Shown piece after piece: positions 7,187 through 15,365 of a stretch of DNA of 34,757 bases. The notes below the pieces were generated by a model that made no database searches, was not told where the DNA came from, and saw only the letters and a list, made by a program, of their open reading frames with translations. Both the position numbers and the translations under genes were made by a program. Origin of the DNA: Nitrospirota bacterium (GTDB lineage Bacteria > Nitrospirota > Thermodesulfovibrionia > Thermodesulfovibrionales > UBA6898); contig JACRHE010000011.1 in the NCBI GenBank assembly GCA_016217695.1, forward strand, positions 1 through 34,757, given 5' to 3'. Position 1 is the first letter of the stretch. Each line of letters starts with the position of its first letter.

Positions 7187-8619
7187 TCTTCGTCACCGGC
7201 AAAAACGAGCTCTCTGTCGTCTATATCAGATGACTGTGAGGAGCCAGGATTCTTTTTCATGATTCTTTCCGCTGTTTCAATGCCGGACTCCAGGGCATGA
7301 TCCATATTGTAATACCTGAACATCCCTCCCCTACCGGTTAGATGCAGGTTCTCAAACCGACTTAAATAGTCATAAATCACTTCGCAGAGTCCCTGGTATC
7401 CCACCTCAAAAAGAGGATATGCCCTGGGAACCCGAACAGCCATGCCTTCGATCACCTCATGCCGTCTAAGAAAGCCGATTTTTTCGAGGTTCTCTACTGT
7501 AATATCGATGAGTCGTTCGTCAGGGGCATTCCATGTCGCATCCCCCCTGAAACAGAAGAATTCCGTCACGACCAGTGTCTTGCCTTCAGGCGCCATCAGT
7601 CCGCTCCAGTTGGTAGGCTCATGGAGCCTGCCAAACGGTATCTTCTTCTCCGGAACATATATCCATGTCTGGTCTGTAACCCTCTCCCTGTCGACCATGA
7701 TCGCAACTACAACCAGGTCCCTGAACCTGAGCCTCGACGCCGCTTCCATAATATGCCCCGGAGGCGCCGGGTCAAGGGATTGTATAAGTCGCGTGAGAGG
7801 CATGCTCGATATGAATTCCCGGCCGAAGAGGATGTCCGGATGTTTCTGACTATTTACAGTAACGCCCTCAATCCTGCAGCCGCAGTGATGGACGCTCCTG
7901 ACGCAGGTCTCTGTGTAGACGGGGTTAAACCTCTCGATCTCCTCCCTCAGCCTCTCTGAAATACGGCCGATGCCCATAGCAGGATAATCAAAGGTATCAG
8001 CCAGGGTCGGAAGGTCTCTGCCGCTGAACCTGAAGAAGGCGTTTCTGATCGCCTTTGAAAGCGAAAGTCCGCTGATGCGCCGGGCTACCCATTCAGCACT
8101 TATGTCGCTGCACTCGATACCCCAGACCTTTTCGCTGTATCCTTTGAAATAGATATCGAACATGGTCCTGCCGAAATTACTCACGACCCAGTCTTCAAGC
8201 GAGATATTATCTCTTTCACTAAAGATTCTTTTCAGTCTTTCCAGTCCGTAATCGGCTACTATTTTGAGTGTGGTCGGGATCCCAAGCCCGAACATGGCAT
8301 TGAACGGCTTCAGCGGATAATCGAAATATCGGTTTCTCATGTAGATCTTGCTGGTGCGGTGAACAGAGAGCAGCTCGCTTCCCATCAATTCCCTTACAAA
8401 GGTATTAAGCCTTTCATCCCTCGTAAAGAAGCGATGACCGCCGAGATCAAAGCGAAACCCGTTCTTTTCAATAGTCTTCGACAGACCTCCGACAGCCGAG
8501 TCCTTCTCAAGGACTGCCACATCATAGCCGGCCCTTGTCAGAACATACCCCGAAGACAGTCCAGCAAGACCGCCGCCTAATATAACTGTTGTCTTCTTGT
8601 TTTTTTCAGCTCGATACAT
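7171..8619 (-). CDS. FAD-dependent oxidoreductase of the protoporphyrinogen oxidase / UDP-galactopyranose mutase-like superfamily
   Basis: 482 aa. The N-terminus has the dinucleotide-binding motif VILGGGLAGLSSGYVL, an acidic end of strand 2 (VLEKD) and GGLSKT, then FDLGGHRFF. The middle block FGRTMFDIYFKGYSEKVWG is typical of the amine-oxidase-like group annotated as protoporphyrinogen oxidase-like or UGM-like. The C-terminus has LHLTGRGGMFRYYNMDHALESG, the second FAD-contact region. A desaturase, mutase or oxidase role on a lipid, sugar or isoprenoid is possible; true HemG/HemY function is not supported by neighbours. GGGGGATAACG precedes the ATG. It overlaps the radical SAM gene by 16 bp, and a TusA-like gene ends 43 bp upstream. 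Confidence 0.8.
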   Translation of the reverse strand: MYRAEKNKKTTVILGGGLAGLSSGYVLTRAGYDVAVLEKDSAVGGLSKTIEKNGFRFDLGGHRFFTRDERLNTFVRELMGSELLSVHRTSKIYMRNRYFDYPLKPFNAMFGLGIPTTLKIVADYGLERLKRIFSERDNISLEDWVVSNFGRTMFDIYFKGYSEKVWGIECSDISAEWVARRISGLSLSKAIRNAFFRFSGRDLPTLADTFDYPAMGIGRISERLREEIERFNPVYTETCVRSVHHCGCRIEGVTVNSQKHPDILFGREFISSMPLTRLIQSLDPAPPGHIMEAASRLRFRDLVVVAIMVDRERVTDQTWIYVPEKKIPFGRLHEPTNWSGLMAPEGKTLVVTEFFCFRGDATWNAPDERLIDITVENLEKIGFLRRHEVIEGMAVRVPRAYPLFEVGYQGLCEVIYDYLSRFENLHLTGRGGMFRYYNMDHALESGIETAERIMKKNPGSSQSSDIDDRELVFAGDEECDAH

Positions 8620-8662
8620 CGTTATCCCCCAAAAAGAAATCTGTTATGGTATCGCGGTCCTG

Positions 8663-8890
8663 TCAGCATCTGCAATACCACCCTCGCACATGCAACAGGT
8701 AGTGTCCCTGACGCTCCTCCATAGAGGCCTGCAAACCGGACATGGCAAGAAAGGTCTTCGCCCGCTCAGCATCCTTGCGCGTTCCTACCATTACATCGAA
8801 AGTAACGTCTCCGTCTGGAAGCGAATCCAGCTTCTGCTTAAGATCTGCACATATTTCACGGGCGCCAAGCCCGCGCTCATCAATGATCAT
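8663..8890 (-). CDS. TusA/SirA-like fold protein lacking the CPxP cysteine, with C-terminal CxC
   Basis: 75 aa. The start IIDERGLGAREICADLKQKL aligns with the TusA N-terminus (DARGLRCPEP-), and the predicted beta-alpha-beta-alpha order and LPDGDVTFDVMV strand also fit TusA. The catalytic Cys-Pro is replaced by Ala10-Arg11. Cysteines remain at 14 and in an unusual C-terminal WYCRC (C73, C75). TusA proteins carry persulfide sulfur, and TusA genes often sit beside YeeE/YedE transporters, as here. Whether the CxC replaces the lost cysteine is inference. The ATG has no strong ribosome site. A strong terminator separates it from the upstream yedE-like gene, so it may have its own promoter or depend on read-through. 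Confidence 0.65.
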   Translation of the reverse strand: MIIDERGLGAREICADLKQKLDSLPDGDVTFDVMVGTRKDAERAKTFLAMSGLQASMEERQGHYLLHVRGWYCRC

Positions 8891-8935
8891 AATGTTTAGT
8901 GTAAATTTAACTGCACCTTTTTTCCATTGAGGGCA

Positions 8936-8987
8936 TAAAAAAACTTAACCTGAGAGAAAAAATGTCGGCTTCTCTCAGGTTAAGTTC
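8936..8987 (-). terminator. Strong intrinsic terminator of the YedE-like gene
   Basis: AACTTAACCTGAGAG (8942-8956) pairs perfectly over 15 bp with CTCTCAGGTTAAGTT (8972-8986). On the minus strand the stem is followed by seven T residues (8937-8943). It lies about 30 bp after the stop of the transporter gene. Confidence 0.9.
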
Positions 8988-9015
8988 TCTTTACAGCTGA
9001 TGCATAATTAAGAAA

Positions 9016-10101
9016 TCATTCCATATCATTCATCGGCTTTATGAACTTGAAATATACCATTGTCCAGTTCCCGAAAATCATTGCAATCGTCGCCAATATG
9101 CTGCCGATAGAGAGTGTGGCAACTCCGGTAAGGCCCTGCCCCACATTACAGCCGCCGGCGGTTATGCCGCTGAAGCCCATAAGAAGACTGCCGAGGAAAA
9201 CGGTAATTATATCCTTTGCAGAAGCAAGTTTCCATGAAAATTCCTTCAATATCTTGGCGCTTATAAAGGACCCTAAAGGCACCGCGATCATGGCAATCTC
9301 TCCCCACGTTACGGTTGAGATGCCGATGCTCGACATAGGGAAAAACTTCGATTTTGCGTCACCGGACACCAAGGTGTTGATCAACTCAGCAGTAGGAGTA
9401 GTAAAATTCATGCCCCTTGCAAAACCTCCTCCCCAGACCTGCGACGCCCAGAAGGTAATCACTCCGGTAAGACCAAGAAGCACACCGGTCACTGACCAGT
9501 AAAGGCCCTTCTGCTTTCCGATGCTGAACGGCTTTCCCTTAAGACTGATAACAAAGATCGCGACCGCTATTGCAGCGATCACGCCCCATTTTATCACCAT
9601 TCCATCTCCGATAAGTGTATACAACGTTAATGACTTCTCAGGATCAGCCAGTTCCACCTTATAGCTCCTGAAAAGATCATAGAGCGGCTTCAACATACCA
9701 GTTGCCGTCGCACCTGCGCTAATCAGAAAACCGAGAACAGCTACCCCGGCTGCAAGCTGACCTTCTCCGGTCTTAAAGTAAATACCGCTTCCACATCCCC
9801 CTGCCAGGACCATGCCAAGGCCAAAGAGATATCCGCCGACAATATTTGCCACGGGATAAAACGACTGCGGTTTCAACTCCATCATACCCATGTCGTTAAG
9901 AAGGTTAGACCCGACAATCAGGACGCCAAGAGCAACGAGATAACTGCGGAATAACGTAAAATCCTGAATGAATATAGTATCCCTGAATGCGGAGTTCATG
10001 CAGAATCTGCCGCGCTGAAGAATAAAACCGAGCATGCCGCCACAGATTAATGCAGTAACAAGGTAATCAATGGTTACAACTGGCACTATAGTCTGTTCCA
10101 T
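9016..10101 (-). CDS. YeeE/YedE-family sulfur (thiosulfate-type) membrane transporter
   Basis: 361 aa, about nine to ten hydrophobic segments. The family hallmarks are present: RGRFCMNSAFRD (C34), AGGCGSGIY (C103) and AGGCNVGQGLTG (C318). In thiosulfate transporter TsuA (YeeE) three conserved cysteines line the pathway and relay the substrate, so the matching three cysteines support uptake of thiosulfate or a related reduced sulfur species. GGGGGAAGG precedes the ATG. It has its own promoter and terminator, so it is a single-gene unit. The TusA-like protein encoded just downstream is a likely intracellular sulfur acceptor (inference). Confidence 0.88.
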   Translation of the reverse strand: MEQTIVPVVTIDYLVTALICGGMLGFILQRGRFCMNSAFRDTIFIQDFTLFRSYLVALGVLIVGSNLLNDMGMMELKPQSFYPVANIVGGYLFGLGMVLAGGCGSGIYFKTGEGQLAAGVAVLGFLISAGATATGMLKPLYDLFRSYKVELADPEKSLTLYTLIGDGMVIKWGVIAAIAVAIFVISLKGKPFSIGKQKGLYWSVTGVLLGLTGVITFWASQVWGGGFARGMNFTTPTAELINTLVSGDAKSKFFPMSSIGISTVTWGEIAMIAVPLGSFISAKILKEFSWKLASAKDIITVFLGSLLMGFSGITAGGCNVGQGLTGVATLSIGSILATIAMIFGNWTMVYFKFIKPMNDME

Positions 10102-10127
10102 ACCTTCCCCCTAAGAAATTTTTTTGT

Positions 10128-10156
10128 AAGTTAGCACAGTAGCGGTCTTTTGTCAA
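10128..10156 (-). promoter_or_regulatory. Promoter of the YedE-like transporter
   Basis: On the minus strand a perfect TTGACA (10151-10156) is followed after 17 bp by TAACTT (10128-10133), a weak -10. An AT-rich stretch with repeated TTATAA words (10160-10190) lies upstream and could be an UP element or an operator. The start codon is 27 bp from the -10. Confidence 0.55.
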
Positions 10157-10191
10157 CGTCGCTTATATATTGATTATAAAGACTTATAATT

Positions 10192-11919
10192 CTATTGACG
10201 GCGCGCCCGGGGGTGGAAAATTCTGACGACTGTCTGATGGCTGAACAAGCCGTCAGACGTATCGAATACCCTCACGTTGTCAAGCCCTTTAACCCTCTCT
10301 GCCATGTCTCCGGAAAGTTCCTGATCCTGACTCTGAGATATTATTACAACCGGAAGCTGCCTTCCCTGTCTGTCAGGAACCTCTTCATAATATTTCGGGT
10401 TTTTGTATACCCAGGTAAAGCGCAGAGAGGAAGTATCGGCGTCATTGGGCAGCGGGTAGTCTTGAGGGTCATAATGATAGATTAATCTCTTTTTAGTAAA
10501 GAGATCGAGTACAGGCAAAGCGACCGCAGGGTTGGCAACAGGTTCTGCAGCAGGCAGGATATAGACCTCAGCCGCATCGTCCTGCAGCGAATCGAGAAAC
10601 TGGCCGGCATATTTCAGATTGACGAAACTTATAGTCTTAAGAAACGGCAGATGAACTGCAAAGGCAATAACGATTGAAAAGGCAGCTATGCTGAAGGCCG
10701 TGAACCTTAGGGCCTCCCTGTTCCTTATCTGAGCCAGGCCGTAAGAGGCTGCCAGACAGACCATCGGGAAGATCATGATTATATAGCGGATTCTCCTTAT
10801 CTGAAATAATATGACCAGGAGTGGAAGCCAGATTGCTATGCAGAATCTCATGTCCTTATTTTTTATCGCCCTGAAAACGGAGTAGAGAGCAGCAATGGTA
10901 ATCCAGGGGTGAATCTGGAAAAAAAAGGTCGACAAAAAGCTCTCTCCCCACCTTCTGAGTCCCGGCATCTGAAAGCTCATGAGCAGTCTGATCTGCTCCG
11001 AAAAAACAGCGAACTTAAGGGCAACGGCGACCCCTGTCAGCAGGCTTGCGATAAATAGAATCATCATCACCCTCTTCCATAATTCCCCTTTCCGCAGCTT
11101 CTCCTGCTTCAGGAGAATAAAAAATATCACGAGGAGCACTGAGAGCATCAGCCAGGCCGAATATTTGGAGAAAAAAGTGAGGGATATTGCGGCGGCAGAG
11201 ACGATGGTCATAAAACCGCCCTGCTCCAGTGCCTTCATGAAGGTATAGACCGACAGCAGAAGAAAAAACATCACCGGGACATCGACAAGCATAAGCGGGA
11301 CCTGGGAAAAGAGATAGGGGATCCCGAGCATGAGAATTCCGGCAGTAAGGCCGGTGCGCTCATCCCATAACGTCCGTCCAATGAAATAAGTAAGCGCCGA
11401 TGTCAGGGAAAAGAGCAACGAGTTGAAGATCTGAATGGGAACCCTGTATTCACCGAACACCCTGAATATGAGTCCATAGAGAAAAGGGACTAAAGGCATA
11501 TCAGTCCAGACAGGTATGGCCCCTCCCCATTCCCTGAAAAAATAGCCGATTCCATTGACCTCAAGATGCTTTGCCTGGGTGAAGTATCTTGAGGCGTCTA
11601 TAATTACCTCGGGTTCTCCATGGAATATGGCCGAAACTCCGAATGAAGCAATAAAAAGGAACATTGCGGGACATCGCTCAGGAAGCGAGGTCTTCGAAAA
11701 AAAGAAGGCCGAAACAAGTCCTGTGATGAGCAGGACAGGAACCATCTCTCCGGAAGCATGGGGGAATGAGTACTGCCAGCTTGTCAGGCGGCTGTCGTCG
11801 AGGCTCCTGGCGGACAAAAGTACCAGATACGTCAGAAGAGAAAGAAGAGATACTGTCAGGAAGACGGAGAGATCAGCCCTGTTACCAGGAGATGACTTTG
11901 TCGGCAGAAAAGATCTCAT
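10192..11919 (-). CDS. ArnT/PMT-like (GT39-type) membrane glycosyltransferase
   Basis: 575 aa with about 12 hydrophobic segments beginning at residue 18. The acidic loop after the first segments (ASRYFTQAKHLEVNGIGYFFREWG) and the block DERTGLTAGILMLGIP followed by PLMLVDVPVMFF are typical of the dolichyl-phosphate-mannose/ArnT transferase superfamily, which moves sugars from polyprenyl-phosphate carriers to lipid A, glycans or proteins outside the membrane. The soluble C-terminal part is short. The start overlaps the 56-aa gene upstream by 38 bp and has only a weak ribosome site; a shorter N-terminus would remove the lead to the first membrane segment. Envelope neighbours (waaC, waaF) support an LPS-related role; the acceptor is unknown. 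Confidence 0.8.
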   Translation of the reverse strand: MRSFLPTKSSPGNRADLSVFLTVSLLSLLTYLVLLSARSLDDSRLTSWQYSFPHASGEMVPVLLITGLVSAFFFSKTSLPERCPAMFLFIASFGVSAIFHGEPEVIIDASRYFTQAKHLEVNGIGYFFREWGGAIPVWTDMPLVPFLYGLIFRVFGEYRVPIQIFNSLLFSLTSALTYFIGRTLWDERTGLTAGILMLGIPYLFSQVPLMLVDVPVMFFLLLSVYTFMKALEQGGFMTIVSAAAISLTFFSKYSAWLMLSVLLVIFFILLKQEKLRKGELWKRVMMILFIASLLTGVAVALKFAVFSEQIRLLMSFQMPGLRRWGESFLSTFFFQIHPWITIAALYSVFRAIKNKDMRFCIAIWLPLLVILFQIRRIRYIIMIFPMVCLAASYGLAQIRNREALRFTAFSIAAFSIVIAFAVHLPFLKTISFVNLKYAGQFLDSLQDDAAEVYILPAAEPVANPAVALPVLDLFTKKRLIYHYDPQDYPLPNDADTSSLRFTWVYKNPKYYEEVPDRQGRQLPVVIISQSQDQELSGDMAERVKGLDNVRVFDTSDGLFSHQTVVRIFHPRARRQ

Positions 11920-12052
11920 CTATAATACGCTCGTAGGGGACCTCATTTTTTGACAGGTCTATAGCCTTCACCTCGTGCTCCCTTGACTGCACTGAGATAA
12001 TCTTCCCGGAAAGATCAGATGGCCCGTCATTAAGAATATGCAGAATCTTCAT
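11882..12052 (-). CDS. Small 56-aa protein downstream of DsrE-like gene (possible DsrH/TusB-like remnant or partner)
   Basis: An ORF below the usual size cut-off, with an excellent ribosome site (GGGAGGATTTGAA before ATG at 12052). The protein begins MKILHILNDGPSDLSGKII and ends DKVISW, with a beta-alpha-beta pattern and no cysteine. The opening strand (ILHILNDGP) recalls the DsrH/TusB start, but the family length of about 95 aa is not reached, so the assignment is tentative. It follows the DsrE-like gene by 36 bp on the same strand and overlaps the glycosyltransferase start by 38 bp, which indicates translational linkage. Confidence 0.65.
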   Translation of the reverse strand: MKILHILNDGPSDLSGKIISVQSREHEVKAIDLSKNEVPYERIIDEIFSADKVISW

Positions 12053-12088
12053 TTCAAATCCTCCCGTACGCCGAAGTAACAGGTCCGC

Positions 12089-12391
12089 TCACAGGACTAT
12101 TAACCTGTCGGAATCGTGGGTCATGACAGCGTTATGATACTGGCTTCCGCTGGCTATCTCCTCAGGGAAGCCTCCGGTCACTATGCCTGCATGTTTTGCG
12201 CTGTAATCACAATAATTTATCGCTACTCCACGAATCTTACACAGACTTCTATATTCAGGAGAGGAAAGCAGTTTTGTGCCGTCGTCCATGGTGAATATGA
12301 TCACCTCATGTCCTCTCGCCAGCGCAGCATTCGTAATGCCGACGAGATGCGAGAGGTGTCTGTCTGTGTTTACGAGAATGCCCAGTTTCAT
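12089..12391 (-). CDS. DsrE-like family protein
   Basis: 100 aa. It starts MKLGILVNTDRHLSHLVGIT, then GHEVIIFTMDDGTKLL, which is the DsrE/DsrF-like alpha/beta pattern. C51 and C61 lie in SLCKIRGVAINYCDYSAKHAG; C61 is at the position expected for a sulfur-carrying or redox cysteine before the small-residue helix. Family members take part in sulfur relay (DsrEFH, TusBCD) or are uncharacterised. GAGGGAGG lies directly upstream of ATG. It is the first of a probable three-gene unit with the 56-aa ORF and the membrane glycosyltransferase. No dsrAB or tusE is near. Confidence 0.75.
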   Translation of the reverse strand: MKLGILVNTDRHLSHLVGITNAALARGHEVIIFTMDDGTKLLSSPEYRSLCKIRGVAINYCDYSAKHAGIVTGGFPEEIASGSQYHNAVMTHDSDRLIVL

Positions 12392-12426
12392 GAAACCTCC
12401 CTCGGATGAAGACTATTAAACGATTC

Positions 12427-12503
12427 AAAAATCTCCCCTCACCCCTCTTTGCCTAAGAGGGGCATGATACCTCCCTTTGGCAAAGGGAGGACAGGAGGGA
12501 TTT
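12427..12503. repeat. AAATC/GATTT palindromic element, copy B
   Basis: A 77-bp element nearly identical to copy A at 5641-5710, with a seven-base insertion in the left arm. It has the same two hairpins and the outer AAAAATC / GGATTT ends. It lies just upstream of the DsrE-like gene. The remaining 12504-12645 has only a lone TATAAT on the minus strand (12613-12618) and no gene. Confidence 0.8.
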
Positions 12504-12645
12504 CCGAGTCAATGTCTTCAGTCTTCTGATCTCTTTAGTAACCCAAACGGCCCGAACAAGTCGAACATATAATGAATCAGGCCCGTATCAGCCCCTTACG
12601 TCTATACACGACATTATAAGTCAATTCAGTCATTTTCGGTACATA

Positions 12646-13662
12646 TTACATAGTTGGCGATGCCAATATTTCACGGACCTTTTCGTAGACATCATCAACA
12701 GATATCCCTTTCATGCATAAAAGGTCCCTGCAGGTTTTTTTAAAACACGGAGAACACCTGACGTCGCTCGTTATCACAGCATGACCCTTTCCATAGGGTC
12801 CTGTTCTGAGCGGACTTGTGGGACCGAAGATTGCAACTACCGGCACATGGAATCCTGCTGCTATGTGCATGGGGCCTGAGTCATTCGAAATCACAAGTCC
12901 GGCATTCCTCATGATATCCACCAGTTCTGCGAGAGTTGTCCTTCCGGCGAGAGAGACCGCCTTCCCCCCTGATGCCTTCACAACCTCTTCAGCTATCAGT
13001 GCATCACCCTTACTGCCTACTACGACGGATTTAAGGGAAAGCATCGCTGCAAGTCTTCCAAAGCCTTCCGCAGGCCAAATCTTTGTATTCCATCTCGCGC
13101 CAGGCACAATAACAATATAGTCTTTCTCATCCCTCAGCGGATTATCCACAGTTGCGGCCCTTAGCGGAAAAGGGAAAGTCACATTTTCAGTATCGCAGCC
13201 GAGAGCCTCAGCTATCCTGAGATACCGGTCAACAGCATGAATATCCCTGCCCCCCTTTACCCTCCTGGTATAACAATTTCTGCTCCCCTCGCGAGCCTCA
13301 TCAAACCCGATTCTTACCCGAGCTCCCGTCGACATGGTTATCATGCCGCTTCTTAAGAGCCCCTGCAGGTCGACGACGATATCATAGCGCTCCTGCTTCA
13401 GTTCTGTAAAAAGGTCCCGAAGTTCCCTCATCGTGCCGCGCAGATCTGAAAACCTTTTCCACCTGTCCTTGTCGATTATTATCAGTCTGTTTATCATCGG
13501 ATGTCCCTCAAGAAGACCTTCCAGCCCTTTTGCTATAACCCAGTGGATGCCGGCTTTAGGGAAGCAGGCCCTGAGCGAATCCAGGAAAGGCAGGCTGTGC
13601 ACTACATCTCCGAGAGAACTCGGCTTGACGATCAATATCTTCTCAGGCGTTTTTTTTATCAA
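12646..13662 (-). CDS. waaC: ADP-heptose:LPS heptosyltransferase I-like (GT9)
   Basis: 338 aa of the GT9 family: ILIVKPSSLGDVVHSLPFL at the N-terminus, VVDLQGLLRSG, and the C-terminal donor-binding block NDSGPMHIAAGFHVPVVAIFGPTSP. GT9 enzymes add heptose from ADP-heptose to Kdo-lipid A or to the first heptose. The SLGDVVHSLP start is closer to WaaC than to WaaF. The start is TTG overlapping the TGA of waaF-gmhB in TTGA, with GAGGACGAC upstream, so it is translationally coupled. The cysteine-rich tail (CSPCFKKTC, LLCMKG) also occurs in the WaaF part next door, so the two are probably paralogues. The exact acceptor is inferred. Confidence 0.8.
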   Translation of the reverse strand: MIKKTPEKILIVKPSSLGDVVHSLPFLDSLRACFPKAGIHWVIAKGLEGLLEGHPMINRLIIIDKDRWKRFSDLRGTMRELRDLFTELKQERYDIVVDLQGLLRSGMITMSTGARVRIGFDEAREGSRNCYTRRVKGGRDIHAVDRYLRIAEALGCDTENVTFPFPLRAATVDNPLRDEKDYIVIVPGARWNTKIWPAEGFGRLAAMLSLKSVVVGSKGDALIAEEVVKASGGKAVSLAGRTTLAELVDIMRNAGLVISNDSGPMHIAAGFHVPVVAIFGPTSPLRTGPYGKGHAVITSDVRCSPCFKKTCRDLLCMKGISVDDVYEKVREILASPTM

Positions 13663-15269
13663 GTCGTCCTCAGTATGATGTCAATGGCCTCGTTCAGGTC
13701 CCTTGCAGTGAAGTCGGCATGCGAGGAAAACCCTTCCTGGCCTGTCTTGACATGGATACCGGCAGCGCCGACAGATTTTGCAAGGAGCATATCAATTTCC
13801 TTGTCGCCTATCATGAAGGACCCCTTGAGGTTAATGCCGAAGTCCTTCCGGGCCCTCAGAAGGAGACCCGGTTCCGGTTTCCTGCAGGAACACCCTTCGT
13901 CCGGATGGTGGGGACAATAATAAAATCCGTCGAAACCGTATCCATCGGTGAAGATGGCATTCACCTTTTTTACAAACTCCTCAGCAACAATGCCGCGCGC
14001 TATTCCTGACTGATTTGAGACCCCGATCTGCAAGAAGCCAGCTTCAGCCAATTTCTTAAGATTGCCTGTCTCGGGGAATATCTCCAGATCCTCCATCCTG
14101 TTAAGGTAATGAGCGTCTTTGCAGAGAGTGCCGTCTCTGTCAAAGAAGACCGCCCTTTTAGTAGCGATGAGCTTTTGAAGTGACTGAAATACCTCATCAG
14201 AGGATATCCGATCCATGCACTGAAGTTCGCCCTTTCTGCATTCCCTCTCAAAGCATGGAGAACATTCCAGGTCCTTTTTTATCACGACATCTCCTTCTGA
14301 CGGAGGTCCTGTCATCTCCGGCGAGGTTGACCCGAAAATCGCGACCATGGGTGTGCCGACAGCATAGCCGACATGCATAGGCCCTGAATCGTTCGTGACA
14401 AGCGCATCGCATTCCGCTATCAGGGCCGACAGCTCCCGCAGGGAGGTCTTGCCTGCCAAATTCATAAGATCGCGGCGTTTATCACTATCGTGAACTGAAA
14501 AATCCCCTCTTCCCCCCTTTATCAAAGGGGGGGCAGGAAGGATTTCGCCGATAGCTGGGTTCTGTTTTTTTATCCCTTCGACAATCTCCGTCGCAATACC
14601 TGTTTCTGAGGAGCCGCCGAGGACTACTATACTCCCCTGTAATTCATGAATGACTCGCACCGCGACCTCCGCAAAACGTTCGGGCCGCCATCTCTTTGAT
14701 GAGCCATATGCAGCACCGGGATTTAATGCAACCACCGGCCGCTTCAGGCGCCTGAGGCGTTCCCTTGCCTCAAGCCTTTCGTCAATCAGCAGGTAGATCC
14801 AGGGCTTGTTTTGTACTACAGGATACCCTGCCCTCTCGAGCAGGTTACTATAATATCCGATATGGTGAAGTCCCCTCGCAGCTGAATCAAAGGGAACGGC
14901 CTCTGTGAGCAGAATCCCTCTGAAGTCCCTGCCATATCCGATCCGCTCAGGTATGCCTGCCAGAAACGTTATTAAAGCCGCGTCAAAGGCGTTCTGAAAG
15001 AGAACTGCAGAGCAGAAGTCATACTGCTTCAGATGACTGGCAAGTCTGAATTTCCCTATCAATCCTTTGTACTGATCAGTATAGAGAATAATCTCGTCAA
15101 CAAAGGGATCTTTCTCAAACAGCGGGGCAACCCAGGGCTTTACAAGGAGCGTTATCTTTGACTCCGGATTTGCCTTTTTCAGAGACCTCAATGCCGGCAT
15201 TGTCATGACAGCATCCCCTATCCAGTTCACTCCCCTTACCAGAATGTTATTGCACTGTCTCCGCGTCAC
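13659..15269 (-). CDS. Fused heptosyltransferase II (WaaF) and heptose-bisphosphate phosphatase (GmhB)
   Basis: About 536 aa from the GTG at 15269, chosen because ILVRGVNWIGDAVMTMP, the usual WaaF N-terminus, starts eight residues later. The frame is open to 15383 but that part has no homology-like features and overlaps the promoter region of the plus-strand gene. The first about 350 residues are GT9: RGVNWIGDAVMT, NPGAAYGSSKRW, TNDSGPMHVGYAVGTP. The rest is a HAD phosphatase: FFDRDGTLCKD (nucleophile DxD), SNQSGIARG and the zinc site CPHHPDEGCSCRKP of GmhB. It makes ADP-heptose precursor (7-phosphate removal) and transfers heptose to the LPS core. An in-frame palindromic element inserts about 16 residues around PPLIKGGRGDFS. 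Confidence 0.85.
   Translation of the reverse strand: MTRRQCNNILVRGVNWIGDAVMTMPALRSLKKANPESKITLLVKPWVAPLFEKDPFVDEIILYTDQYKGLIGKFRLASHLKQYDFCSAVLFQNAFDAALITFLAGIPERIGYGRDFRGILLTEAVPFDSAARGLHHIGYYSNLLERAGYPVVQNKPWIYLLIDERLEARERLRRLKRPVVALNPGAAYGSSKRWRPERFAEVAVRVIHELQGSIVVLGGSSETGIATEIVEGIKKQNPAIGEILPAPPLIKGGRGDFSVHDSDKRRDLMNLAGKTSLRELSALIAECDALVTNDSGPMHVGYAVGTPMVAIFGSTSPEMTGPPSEGDVVIKKDLECSPCFERECRKGELQCMDRISSDEVFQSLQKLIATKRAVFFDRDGTLCKDAHYLNRMEDLEIFPETGNLKKLAEAGFLQIGVSNQSGIARGIVAEEFVKKVNAIFTDGYGFDGFYYCPHHPDEGCSCRKPEPGLLLRARKDFGINLKGSFMIGDKEIDMLLAKSVGAAGIHVKTGQEGFSSHADFTARDLNEAIDIILRTT
14498..14545. repeat. AAATC/GATTT palindromic element, copy C, in frame inside waaF-gmhB
   Basis: A 48-bp element with ends AAAATCCCC and GGATTT and an inner CCCCCCTTT/AAAGGGGGG hairpin, related to copies A and B. 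It is inside the coding frame and is translated as EILPAPPLIKGGRGDFS, between the donor-binding strand region (VVLGGSSETG) and MNLAGKTSLREL. WaaF proteins normally go from the first to the second with a short loop, so the element looks like an inserted, tolerated surface loop. Confidence 0.75.
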
Positions 15270-15365
15270 AGGTAATTTTAGCACGGAGTGTCGGAGAATG
15301 TCCGGAACTGCTCCGCTGCTTTTCTCTAATATGCAAACTCTAAAAAAAATTATTAATACGATTGT

